A DNA stretch of 64,000 bases from Siniperca chuatsi (lineage: Eukaryota > Chordata > Actinopteri > Centrarchiformes > Sinipercidae). A model generated the notes under the pieces. It saw only the letters and a program-made list of their open reading frames with translations, was not told the DNA's origin and did no database searches. The stretch is taken from NCBI RefSeq assembly GCF_020085105.1, contig NC_058056.1, forward strand, positions 16,239,429-16,303,428, in the 5' to 3' direction. The position numbers and the translations under genes were made by a program. Numbering within the stretch: the first letter of the stretch is position 1; the number at the start of each line of letters is the position of its first letter. Below are positions 14,401-24,449 of this stretch, piece by piece.

Positions 14401-15656
14401 CTTCATGAATGACTATTATTGAGCACATTGAATGAATGTTGACAAACCAAATGCAAAAAGATTCCAGCAGAATTATATAAAGAGTCTCTCTTCAATTAAT
14501 GCAGAGGACTGTTTTCCAATTTACCTTACTGTTTGCTTCCAAATGAATCACTTTGTTAGATACTTACACTGTCTTTTAGTAGCACAAGTAAACCCAGGAT
14601 ATCTACTAGCATGGCAATATACATAGTCACAGGGAATATCCAGGTCTATGGAGTGCCCTCTTGTGTCTGTGGGCATTAAGAGTTTATCTCATAAGCACAA
14701 CTACTGTTGACACAAATGATAAGGTCACAATACAACCACTTCCACTGCACCACAGCATAACCAGGTATCTCACCTGTGCCTTTTGCATTTGATTTTTCCA
14801 CAAACAGCACAGCTGTGGCCCAGTGGAAACAGCTCCTGTTGGAATGACTGTAAGAGAAAGTTAACATACTGTAGGTTAACAGCTTTTACAGAGGTGCTAC
14901 CCATCATTCACTGCAGCCGCAAATGTGCTTTAAACATAGGGAATTTTGTGTCCAAAATCAATATATCAATTCATTTACGGCAAACAGCCAATAATTTATG
15001 TAAATTTACCTGCCATTTCTGACACTCAGAGTTGGGAGACACTGAATATCAGGATAGTATTGTGATATTGCTTAAGTGTTAACGTGCTCATATTAGTACA
15101 GATTTTTCTTCAGAAATCACTATAAACCTTAGATATATTATGTAAAAGAATCAAATGATACACCAAAAATGTTGTCAAATTGTTATGATCACGGCAGAGT
15201 CACAGATACCGTGAAATTTTAATGTTGTCAGTATCAGACAACTATAGTTCTTGCTTTCTGACCTACCTTGGTCTTTGGTTTGATGGAGACAAAGATGTTG
15301 GGCAGCAGAGACTCAGGCCCCAAAGAGCAGTAGAAAGTGACGACTCCAGCCAGGAAGGACCAAAACACCATTATAATGTGAATATATCTGTCAAAACAGA
15401 AATATACTGCTATTAACTGAGTGAAAAACATCTAGCATATAAAAGAAATAGATGAGGGTGTCAGGGAAGTCACACATGAAGTAGCACTGATGGAGTAAGA
15501 GTAGCTACTGTGCACTTACCTGTTTAAAAGCACAGTGGACAGCAGCAGGACCAGCAGCAGAAAGCAGAAGACTGGATACTGTCGGCCCAGCTCTCTGAGC
15601 CGGTTTAGCTTCATCCTGCGTCTTATTTTCTGCAGACAAGCCCTGATGCATCCCAT
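759..15656 (-). CDS. snx14: Sorting nexin-14 (29 coding exons, 935 aa)
   Basis: ER-anchored sorting nexin of the SNX13/14/19/25 family, linked in mammals to ER-lipid droplet contacts, autophagy and cerebellar ataxia. Two N-terminal membrane segments (about residues 28-68) precede PXA (118-293), RGS (325-458), PX (560-690) and C-terminal nexin (787-910) domains. The protein matches human SNX14 almost exon by exon and ends in ASMMAPWM. Exons on the minus strand: 15656-15520, 15387-15267, 14835-14774, 14303-14225, 14130-14087, 13991-13904, 13811-13727, 13641-13485, 13283-13208, 12975-12931, 12796-12716, 12457-12343, 11928-11773, 11665-11541, 10858-10800, 10318-10292, 8627-8495, 7338-7152, 6304-6221, 5965-5865, 4201-4090, 3910-3870, 3627-3508, 3065-2942, 2643-2479, 2333-2238, 2091-2000, 1680-1624, 797-759. 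The lengths sum to 2808 nt, in frame. The start is the ATG at 15656; an upstream ATG is out of frame. A 27-nt exon (10292-10318) and a possible extra exon (9342-9488) lie in the RGS-PX linker. Confidence 0.97.
1518..1573 (+). mobile_element. LINE-type 3' tail with (GGAT)n, in snx14 last intron
   Basis: A short CGACCCTGCAAAGGATAAGC stretch followed by tandem GGAT units matches the tail that ends many truncated non-LTR elements in teleosts (Rex3/RTE-like, from memory). No reverse transcriptase is left. The family name is tentative. Confidence 0.5.
2370..2445. mobile_element. Truncated MITE copy, same family as 6710-6948
   Basis: It begins with TTTAAAGGAATAGTTCAACA and contains ATCAATACCACTCTC, both shared in order with the left half of the intact copy at 6710-6948. 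The right terminal repeat is missing. It lies in an snx14 intron. Confidence 0.6.
3433..3482. repeat. (AG)n purine tract in snx14 intron
   Basis: A near-continuous GA/AGAG run just downstream of the exon ending at 3508. It reads as CT-rich on the transcribed strand. Confidence 0.8.
4315..4875. mobile_element. Percomorph interspersed repeat (about 560 bp), non-coding
   Basis: It contains ATGGATTGCCATTAAATTTT, GTACAGACATTCATGTCCCC and CAGCCTCACAGAGCTGCTAG in the order that I recall from a very common percomorph repeat. The copy appears internally shortened. It fills much of the 1.66-kb snx14 intron between exons 4201 and 5865. The superfamily is not known to me; repetitiveness cannot be shown from this window alone. 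Confidence 0.6.
5375..5469. repeat. (TG)n microsatellite
   Basis: A TG-rich array with GAGTG interruptions on its left side and a pure run on its right, inside the same snx14 intron. The long histidine/threonine or cysteine/valine open frames over it are artefacts of the repeat. Confidence 0.95.
6710..6948. mobile_element. Near-intact MITE with terminal inverted repeats
   Basis: The left end TTAAAGGAATAGTT and the right end AACTATTCCTTTAA are exact inverted copies. The inversion continues less perfectly inward: GCTTATTTGATTTCTTG on the left against CAAGAAAGCAAATAAGC on the right. A 239-bp non-coding palindromic DNA transposon, in an snx14 intron. Confidence 0.85.
8230..8242 (-). promoter_or_regulatory. 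CTCF-like motif in snx14 intron
   Basis: The minus strand reads CCACTTGGGGGCG, a close match to the CTCF core. Sequence match only. Confidence 0.35.
8628..10291 (-). other. snx14 linker intron holding a candidate cassette exon
   Basis: This 1.66-kb intron separates the 27-nt exon ending at 10292 from the exon starting at 8627. About 9130-9750 is clearly richer in GC than its surroundings. Part of that is explained by the candidate exon at 9342-9488; the rest, including 9500-9720, shows no feature I can name. Confidence 0.6.
9342..9488 (-). CDS. snx14: Candidate 147-nt cassette exon of snx14 (serine-rich linker insert)
   Basis: On the minus strand a TTGTTCTGCTTATAG acceptor precedes 9488 and a CCCAA/GTAAGT donor follows 9342. 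The segment is 147 nt, a multiple of three. Entered in the phase left by the exon ending at 10292 (CG/), it is open throughout and leaves the phase needed by the exon at 8627, reading on into NTSKRGESF. It encodes 49 residues rich in Ser, Pro, Thr and aromatic residues, for example [18 protein letters not shown]. It would lie between RGS and PX, after residue 485. I do not recall it in mammalian SNX14. Inference: an alternatively spliced insert giving a 984-aa isoform. Confidence 0.7.
14370..14383 (+). promoter_or_regulatory. CTCF-like motif near the snx14 5' end
   Basis: CCACTAGGGGGCAG, one of the strongest sequence matches to the CTCF core in the window, in an snx14 intron. Binding is inferred from sequence only. 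Confidence 0.45.
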
Positions 15657-17540
15657 CTTCGTCGCTTTGGGAGCCTGTTCGCATGTAGCCTATTGCATAT
15701 TACTGTAAAATAAAGAAGACATCATGCGACTGTCTAAAAATAAATAGGGGCGTGCAGCAGCGACACATAACAGCGTCACCTCAAAAGTGTAATTTTTCTG
15801 CTGCTTCTTTGCTTTACATACCAAGACAGGTTGCAGTGATTTTATTTATCCACCAGCACTTACTGGAAGTGTACGGTGGATGATATGGGCCATTTTTCAT
15901 TGTAGTCCAGGAGCGACACCATCATGAATTTGCAGAATAAATACGCAGGCTGCCCGTTTGTAGGATCAGCGGAGGAGACGCGAGGTGCCGTACACAGCTG
16001 TAAACCACTGCAGGATTAGAGATAATTACACAGCATCATCTGTGTCTAGGCTGTCCTGGAACTCTGATACTGTTTGGCTAATGGCTGCGGTTCTCTAGCT
16101 GTCATTTCTGTCCATTGTCGGGGGGCAACGGTTGCTGCCTGGTTGTCAGCGCTGGAGACGCGTGATGTCACCTCCGCTGAGCTCACAGCACTCGTTTACA
16201 GACAAATAAGTAGACCAGCTACATCTTCCCTCAAACAGATAAGCCACAATACACGACGACATGTACTGATTAAAAAAAACGAGGCAGATATGGGAGTGGA
16301 GTTCCTCTGCCATGTCGATTTTTATTATTTTCTTAAATAATGGACTCAAAGTGCATTAGCGTTAATATGACTGTTTGGTTAATAACTTATCATGGTAATT
16401 TACCCAAACTACACACGGAAACTGAAAGGCCATTTTACGTTTTTTGGCTAGCTAACGTAAGCTAGTTTGGAAACAAAAACCGCCAATTAATTTGTTCCGC
16501 TGTAGTAGCCACATCGGGCGCTGTTGCTATGGTTACGTGCAGATTTAGAACTGTGACCAACGTCACATTTTTTAGCGGAACTTTGAGGAGTTCGAGGTGA
16601 CCATAACGACATTTTAGAGACACTTATTTTCAATGGCCCTACTTGCCATATATTTACAGTTATAGCAACACACCGTACACAATTCAGTTAATCCTTAAAT
16701 GCGACTGCCTGTTAAAATGAAGCCAAACATCAAAATAAGGGTCTGATGGGTGCTGCGCTAACAGTCAACAGTTGCCCTGCTGTAAACCAAAGTCCCAGAG
16801 GGCCCAAGTTGCTCTCCGCTCCATGGATGTATTAAGAGAATAATATAACATTTGAAGGCCCAAACTGTATTATTCAGGGCAGCCATACTTCCCAACTCAT
16901 TTATGCAAGTGAAAATGGGAGTCCAATAAGTGATCTAAGTTGCTTTTGGGTCTCGTTCGTTGCATAAAAAAGAGCCTTTTCACTGTAGTCTTTTTGAAAT
17001 GTCATTAAAGTTAAAGCATAGGTGTAATTAATAGCAATACTCAATTTAGTTCTGCCAGTTTCAGTGCACGATAGCTTACTTGTATGGCTTCCTGGGACAC
17101 TTAAAACTGAGCCATTGTTAATATTAGTTGCACCTGTGCTTTCTCTGCTTTGACTACAATGCAAGCTCTGAAGTCTGTAACGTTTTATACATTTAATAAG
17201 AAAACTCATTCTGGTCTGTTTATTAGAGATATAGTGTCATTGTACTTTATATTTTTTTTCATTATTCCTTGGTCGGTGTTGTTGTGTAAGCCTTCATCTG
17301 TCATTTTCAAAAATATAAATTCTTCCACCCACTTCTTTTTTCTGCCGTTACTAGCACTTAATAAAGCAGCTTGTTACTCAAAGGACATACATTTTAACCG
17401 ATGAGATGATCATAATAAACTGTCAGTTTTTCCACATCACACAAAAATAAATTGAAATCACTGAAACTCAAACACCAGCCATGTTGCATCTCATGAAGAT
17501 TTTATCCAAAGAGTAAGACACAAATAGAAATCAAAAAAAC
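15657..17540. other. snx14 promoter region and snx14-syncrip intergenic sequence
   Basis: Sequence from 15657 to about 16620 has more CpG than the flanks and should contain the snx14 5' UTR and promoter. The remainder up to the syncrip poly(A) signal is AT-rich with no recognisable gene. Open frames at 16074-16340 and 16901-17209 show no domain and no splice context. Confidence 0.6.
16523..16536 (+). promoter_or_regulatory. RFX X-box-like motif upstream of snx14
   Basis: GTTGCTATGGTTAC matches the imperfect palindrome bound by RFX factors (RYYRCC-ATGGYAAC type). It lies about 870 bases upstream of the snx14 start codon in the CpG-richer promoter region. Confidence 0.4.
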
Positions 17541-17546
17541 TTTATT
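17541..17546 (-). terminator. syncrip: Candidate syncrip poly(A) signal
   Basis: AATAAA on the minus strand, at the downstream edge of the long AT-rich stretch that follows the syncrip stop at 19043. This would make a 3' UTR of about 1.5 kb. Confidence 0.45.
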
Positions 17547-18090
17547 ACAAAAATAAGTTACACTCACCTCCATTTTACAGTATAAAACAATTTATTTGCA
17601 GGAATGCAAAAAACGTTGTTGGCCACCAACAATAGTTTAAAACTGCTAACATCTTTTTTTCAAAAGGTGGTTGTTATGATTTTATTGAGGGAGTTAACTG
17701 TATAGAAAACTGGGATTGAAGAGCAGTTTCCTTTTTGCTATACCCGGAAATAGAAATCATTCACTGCAGTATCCCTTCTACCACTATGTGACTATGATCC
17801 CTCGCCAAACCATGGCAGCTAACGTTAGGCACACATGCTCAGCGGCTGGGCAATATGGCAATTCAGTCATCCATCAAGAGTAACTCGAAAGATCTTCTAC
17901 ATAGTTGCCATCTTGGAAGCTGGAAAGGGATCATTCAAGATTAACATGATTTTATATGATGAAGGATTGGATTAGGTTGTTTTACATTATGCTGACGTTG
18001 TTTGAAAATGTATTGTATCAATATAAAAACAAACCCACTGGAATAATACAGTGGCACAAAAGGGACACTGCAGGGCTTTATTATTGTTTA

Positions 18091-18127
18091 TTTTATTTTT
18101 TTAATTTTTTTTTTTTTTTTTTTTTTT
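18091..18127. repeat. Poly(T) tract
   Basis: An almost pure T run on the plus strand (A run in the syncrip 3' UTR). Confidence 0.9.
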
Positions 18128-18458
18128 AAATCAAAGGCAGTTGGATGCCTGTGATGTTGAAGCCTTTACAAAAGTAACATTTTATCCGTAAAACTATACA
18201 ACCAGTAACTACATACTCTGAAGAAGCAAGGCGGCTAATTCAGTTCAAAATAGGATAAAAGCAGGGCTTGTTCAGACTCATCATATGAGATTGTTTTGCA
18301 TGCCCAGTTTGACTGTTTGCAGTGTCAGAGTTGCAGCTGAAATGACTATATTACATTAAGTACATCGTTTTTACGCTGCAGCTCTTGCATATTTTGTATG
18401 AAAACAAGCCCTGCTTTCATCAATATAGGTTCCCTATTTACAGTACAGGCCGGGTAGT

Positions 18459-18668
18459 TTAGTCCTCTGTACTGAGGTAGTCAACTAACCCTTTAAAGAC
18501 AAGTTCTGAAAAGAACCACTTTCCTGGAATGCCTGACTTATCCATGCCAGGTGGGTACACCCTAAAAACCTGCAAATGTTCTCTGTCAAACATCCAGATC
18601 AAACAATTAAGAAACATGGATATTCCGACAATAAAAATTGCGATTAGCACAAAAATATACAATAGCAT
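18459..18668 (-). CDS. Unassigned 69-codon ORF in the syncrip 3' UTR
   Basis: ATG at 18668, stop at 18459. The frame encodes a hydrophobic start (LLYIFVLIAIFIVGISMFL), predicted to span a membrane once, then a polar tail containing WMFDREHLQVFRVYPPG and KWFFSELVFKG. I do not recognise it. The ATG context is weak (no purine at -3), and open frames of this length are common by chance in the window. It lies inside the inferred 3' UTR of syncrip, so it would have to be translated as a downstream ORF or from its own transcript. Confidence 0.15.
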   Translation of the reverse strand: MLLYIFVLIAIFIVGISMFLNCLIWMFDREHLQVFRVYPPGMDKSGIPGKWFFSELVFKGLVDYLSTED

Positions 18669-19042
18669 CAAGCTCGTTTGAGCCACTTCAAACCTAAGAA
18701 CTTAAAAAGTGCAATTTCTTCAATAATTATTTAAAAAATGGCATGTTCAGGGACAGGGAAGGGGTAGATTGTAAGGGCAATACATAGAGCCCTGTATATC
18801 AGGGCTGGGTACAAGGGCTCGGGGCAAGAGGCTGTGGCGAGTATTCAGAATCCTCCGGTCATCTTTTTGAGGTGGCAGTTTCAGAAAAAAAAAAGAAAAT
18901 AAAAAACATGGGGGGAAGGGAGATGCTTCTTCTGTAAGGCTGGAATATCATTGGACCTTTTTGTCTGCTCTTTTTTTCTTTTAACATCCATTGCAGCTTA
19001 CGGTGTAACCCCACACATCAAGTCAGTATCCACTGTGACAGG

Positions 19043-22000
19043 TCAGGACCGCCCTCTGCCCCGTTTCCCTGCTGGACCAATGAAAGAAAAGATAAAATTA
19101 ATACAGAATTTTTTTTGGGGGGGTGGGGACTAGTACAGACACCCATGCTGCACACATTGCCCTCCACAAACGGATCAATGAAATTCAACAAAATTTAGAC
19201 TGAAGACTGTTTTGTAGGATGGGACTCAGTCGGCCTCCTTAAAAAATATAGTACTGTGTGTTGTGAATGACCTTTGTCTGCTGGCAAACAAGCTGACTGG
19301 CTGCTCTGAAAGATGACACCTGTCAGGGATTAGTTATGAGGCCAATAAGCAGGTGTAACTTTGTTTTTTATTAAGTGCAGCCTTATATAAATTATTACCA
19401 ACATTATTTCAAGACAATCAATACCTGCACTGTAGGGCATCCTCAAAGTTCAATTTCCCCAACTACAGCTGTTTTCATGTGCTTATCTACTATGCTCCTT
19501 CCTTCCATGTCTTTCCTCTGAACTGCGTGCTTTGATAACTGACCCACTGACGAATATATTCCAACACTAAGACAGAGCCAAGTAGTAGTTTTTCCTGTGA
19601 TATTCTAGACTACTAAAAAGCACAGACTCAAAATAAACTGAGCCACGTAGCAAGTTCTTCTTCACTCGTGAGCAGTAATCAAGCTTTATTAGTTACCACA
19701 GACTAATTTGATTTTACCCACTTTGAAACTAACAGTATCAAAGAAAAATTTTATTTACCTCTGCTTGTTCCAGGGCCTCCTCGCTGGGAGAAGCCCACTC
19801 GGCCCCTCGGTGTGACGCCACCGCGGCCCCTGGTCTGACTGGCACCACCACGGACTCCTCCCCTCCCTACTCGTCCTCTCCCAGACCCCTGGAAGTCATC
19901 GTAGCCATAGTACGGGTCATCGTAGCCGCCCCGGTAGTTGTGGTAGTCATATCCATAGTAATCATAATAGTCCTCATAGCCATAATAGTCAGGAGGGTAA
20001 GAATAACCTCCCCGCCCGACTCGGCCTCGGCCTCTCGTGGGCGGTGGCATGTGGGGAGGCCCGTAATAATAGTATTCGTCATACCTGAAAGAGGATAGAC
20101 AGACTCAATATAAACATGGCATTCTGCTTTATATCAACAAGTTGATAACTGCATGACTAAAAGAGCATAGGTTTGCGTTGCATTGTTCTCTCTTACATTT
20201 GTGTTTTTGCGGCTTGTCTCTGGGCTTTGCGCTCTTTCCTCTTCTGGTCAGGGGGCTTGGCGAAAACGATTTCAATGTGCTCCCCCTCGAGGTCTTTGCC
20301 ATTGAGATCAGCCAAAGCCTGTGAAATTAAGATAATAAAATTATGTTTTCACTGCAATAAAACATTGAAGTTTAAGTTCATGATAAATGTCTTGAATGCC
20401 TGTCCAATGACAAAGGTGTTTTCGTCCATACCTTCACAGCACCATCTCTTTCCTCAAAGTGGATGAAGGCATAGTCTTTCAATTTTTTCACCCGCTCCAG
20501 TTTGCCAAACTGACTAAAGGCCTTTTCAAGTATCTCCTCCGTAACGGTGCTTGCCAAGTTCCTCACAAACAGCACCTTGACCTGGTAATGGAAACACAGG
20601 GGTTTTTTTTGCATAAAAGGGAACAAATACAACTGCAGGAGACAGTCACAAAGACGACACATTTTAGTCACACGTACACTGAACAGCATGCTACTGATGA
20701 CCTCTGGATCTGTGCCTTACCTTGGCCATAACCTCTGGGTCTGGGTCCTCGATGGGATCAGCCCACTCCACAGTGACCACATTTCCCCACACCTTCACCT
20801 TGCCACTCATTAGCCGGCGGCGGGCCTGAGCTGCCGTCTTGTGGTCTTCATACTCCAGGAAGCAAAAGCCCCGATTCTTCTTCTTGTCATCTGGCTGGTG
20901 GTACAATATGACATCATTTAGACCCTCTGTAGAGACAAGAATTAGGGGAGAGAGGTGTAGAAAAGGCAGCAGGTGGTTAACTGGATTTATTCAACAGAAA
21001 TCACTAACATCAATGATCTACCAACAGACTAGTGACATCAAACCTGCCTTTACAAACAATAAAATAATTTAGGAAAACAAAAAAGAAAAATGCATTCTAC
21101 AATTTAAAAGCTTGATTCAAAAGCTTGATTTAAAAACAAAAATGATCCAAATGGTTTAAGTTATGTAGTAAGCAGCTGTAAAGTGAAAGACTTAATATAT
21201 AGAAAAGACTTTACATTGATAATAGTGTAGAAAGTTTTTTCTGTCACTCACAATAGACACTTAACCTTGAGTGCAAAAAATGACTGAAAAAACTGAATTT
21301 ACTACATTTAGTGTCCAGTCAGATCTTAGCGGTAAACCATCATAGTAACGTGAGTCACTCCTTCGTTGTAATGAGGTCATCATTTGGACACAAACAGAAA
21401 AAAATAAAAATATTAAAAATGTAGGAATGAAGCTGATGAATAAATATTACACAGAATATTATATGGAATGAGAGATCTAAGGATGGTGCTGACTCACCTC
21501 CTGTGACTTTTGCTAACTTTTCACTCACCTGTAACTTTTGCAAATTCTTCAACAATCTGCTCTTTTGTTTTACTCTTGGGGATGGAGCCAACAAACAGTC
21601 TATTATTGGCCACAGAGATGCACACGCCGATGTGTTTCCCTGGTCGAATTTCATTGTTGTTGCACTGCGAAAGGATCGAGGATAGTGTGGTGATAAGAAA
21701 TTAAGCAAGCAATAAAAACAACATAATGGAGCCTATGGCAACTTGTTGTGATTACCATTTCACATCCTTATCCACTATTAGCAGACATGTTTCTCAGACC
21801 TCTACATGTTTAAGAACATTGTATGCAACATTATCTTATTTTGTTAACTTGACTAAATCCTACTGTCTGCGTTTCAACTAACAATTCCATCGGACCCTCT
21901 CTTATCGGTCGTACTTGCAGTAGAGTGGACGTACCAATTTGACAGCCTGCTGTGCAGCTTCTTTAGTACAGAAAGTGACAAAGGCATAGCCTCTGTTCAG

Positions 22001-24449
22001 GCCACTGAGAGGATCCATCATCAGGCGTAAGTCCCAGATGGGGCCAGCTTTCTCAAACAGCGGAACCAGCTCATCCTCAAAAAGGTCTCTGGGGATTTTG
22101 CCTACAAATATCTGCCAGGTTTTGATGAAAAGGGAAATATGGTGCATGAGAGCAACTCTTTAATTTGACATGTGAAGTAAAGACAAGGGATAGATGGCAT
22201 TTAGGTAAAAGATATCCAGCTAGCTTTTAGCGGTAGACTATCAGTGTAACCATGGTTAATATAGAGGACACTTTATGAAACCTGAATGCACTTGGCCCAA
22301 AACTTACAACCAACTCAACAGTAAATAAAAAGTGCATCATTCTTGCATCTTTATGCTTAATGAAAGGTACAACTTCAAAGGTGACAAGTTTGGTACCTCT
22401 GTACCGATGGTGGGCTGTGCCCCTGAATGAGCGGACTCTGGTGGGGGACCTCCATACTTCCTCTGGCCTGTTGTCACATCAAGTGTGTAGCCAGTCCTCT
22501 CCAGCAAAGCCTGATCATCAGAAAACATATAAAAGAAAGTAAGAAATATACTGTTTACTTAGTCTAATAAATTAAAGTCCTCTAAATAAGTTTCACAGTA
22601 CACTTGTGGGAAAGCACATTAAAAAGCATGTAAGATGACAATTTCTTATTTGAATGTGTCATATTCAAACATCATCCTGGTTATAGAAACTTTTCTTTTG
22701 GTTTTTTTACACTCAAAAACATTATATCAGTGTTCACACATGTCCTAAGCATTAAAATCAGATGTAACTTAATTTAACATTAGTTCTCACTTTGATTTTG
22801 GCTTCATCTGGTCCTTTACTGGTGTCTGACACTTTGGTCCCCTGTTTCTCTCTCTGTCTGTACGTCTTCATCACGCCACAAAGAAAGGCACTTTTGTTCT
22901 GAAAGACAAAAACACATAACTAAGTACTATCAAACAATTAAAACATGTCGTCATCGTCATTAAGACAACATGGTATTCTTGGTTCTACACAAAAAAAATA
23001 GGCTGTTACACAACGCAGCGAGAGTCTGTCTTGTAGATAACATCAATCACAGCTAAGAGTTATTGTGCAACCACATTTCTCCTATACTACATAATGCCAG
23101 TACACATCACACTGCACAGGTCAATCATCCATTTCGTATGAAGGCATCAGAAATGAAAGATCATAGTTATCTAAACAATACACCAACAGTGCCACATGCA
23201 TACCTGAACATGTGAGAGGTCACTGTCCTTAAATTGCAAGAGGACTTGCAGAGCACCTTCCTCGTTGAATTCTTTCAGAGCCTCAATCGCTCGATCATCT
23301 AAGTCACTGTGTGACACCAAACCTGGAGGGGGGGGGGGCAGAGAGAGAAATATGAGCTACTAACAAGAAAAACAAAGGTTTCATTACTACCTCGTCATTC
23401 AAGCACAGAAGTTAAAGTACAAGTGAAAGGATCGAAGAGAAGCATTTACATGCGAGTTATTTCACATAACAAATCTCTTTTGAATTGTTAAATGGATAAA
23501 TAATGATTACTACAATTAGGAGTGAGAGGCGGTAACAGATTAAGCTAATAGAGCTGTATTCAGTAGTCAGGCTGCACTTTACTCTACAGCCAGGACGTTT
23601 TTGCAGAACTAATCACAACAGATGTGACAGTGCAACTCGATATGCCAGTGCCCCTCTATACTGTGGCTGGGAGTTTCTAATGAACCGGTCTGCATTCTCC
23701 TCTATGGAGGGGCCATCACCTGTCCCAGGCAGCCACACACCAGGCAGCTGCTGCCATTGTTTCTGCCTCAGTCCCATCTGGTTGAAAAGGCCAGACCAGT
23801 ACTTTTCTAGATCTGACCGACCAAACAAGTCCTAAAATGACCCCCAAACTTTGTCCCTGCAGCTCACCCCATACAAACTTGTAAAGATTTGACCACTGCA
23901 GCAGATACTTAAACTGTAGCTGACATACTGACACCTATTCATTCCTCTGCAATAATTTGATTGGATGCAAAGAAAACTTCATAGAAATTAATGAAGACTG
24001 GACAGGCTCAACACAAACTCCCAGGGAGAGGACAGTTCATTCGCCCTGACACCAGTGATCATGCAACCATGTTGGGAATGCAAATGCTGCAATCATTTAC
24101 ACATTTTCACACTGGTAATGTGTAATTTTATATTTTGTAGCACTGCAGTACCCATTTTGGTAGGAAACCACAAAAAGTTGCTTCAGGATCCCAATTCCCC
24201 CATTCAAAAAGGTGATAAAATGACAATATGCAACATGCAAGAAATTGATAAACATAGAAAATTGCATATTTGAATATGCAAGTATATTCATTGTGCCTTA
24301 CCTGCTATGTAAATTTCATCTAGTTTTTCAGCAACTTTCTGTGGTAAACCAGCTTCTAATAAAGTCTGGAAGTGCTCAGAATGGGTAACTGCAGCAGAGG
24401 TGTCCATTGGTTCTTCTGGACCATTTCCATTAATATGTTCTGTGGCCAT
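19043..24449 (-). CDS. syncrip: SYNCRIP / hnRNP Q RNA-binding protein (11 coding exons, 544 aa)
   Basis: RNA-binding protein that acts in splicing, mRNA transport, stability and translation. An acidic N-terminal domain (about 25-107) is followed by three RRMs (about 162-241, 243-325, 338-408) and a Tyr-Gly/RGG tail from about 430. Exons on the minus strand: 24449-24302, 23322-23204, 22898-22791, 22510-22397, 22111-21935, 21664-21529, 20926-20721, 20581-20432, 20318-20197, 20084-19759, 19071-19043. They sum to 1635 nt. The first coding exon also carries a few 5' UTR bases from 24461. The last exon is homologous in nucleotides to the hnRNP Q1-specific end, but joined in phase it ends AGKRGRGRS. 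The longer mammalian C terminus with its bipartite basic signal and QQWK end was not found. The upstream 5' UTR exon is near 26265-26395. Confidence 0.95.
23720..23777 (-). CDS. Possible alternative first coding segment of syncrip
   Basis: Within syncrip intron 1 a GC-richer island (about 23590-23935) is open in more than one frame. From an ATG at 23777, 19 codons ([19 protein letters not shown]) plus one base lead to a CAG/GTGATG donor at 23720. The leftover phase is exactly that required by the next syncrip exon at 23322. It could be an alternative N terminus, but the match in phase has a one-in-three chance and no promoter is visible. Confidence 0.2.

Noticed and set aside
16074-16340. 88-codon frame in the snx14 promoter region
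   Set aside because: No domain or splice context; the CpG-rich promoter explains its openness.
19867-20082. Met/Thr-rich frame within the syncrip RGG/Tyr-Gly exon
   Set aside because: A shifted frame of the true exon 19759-20084.
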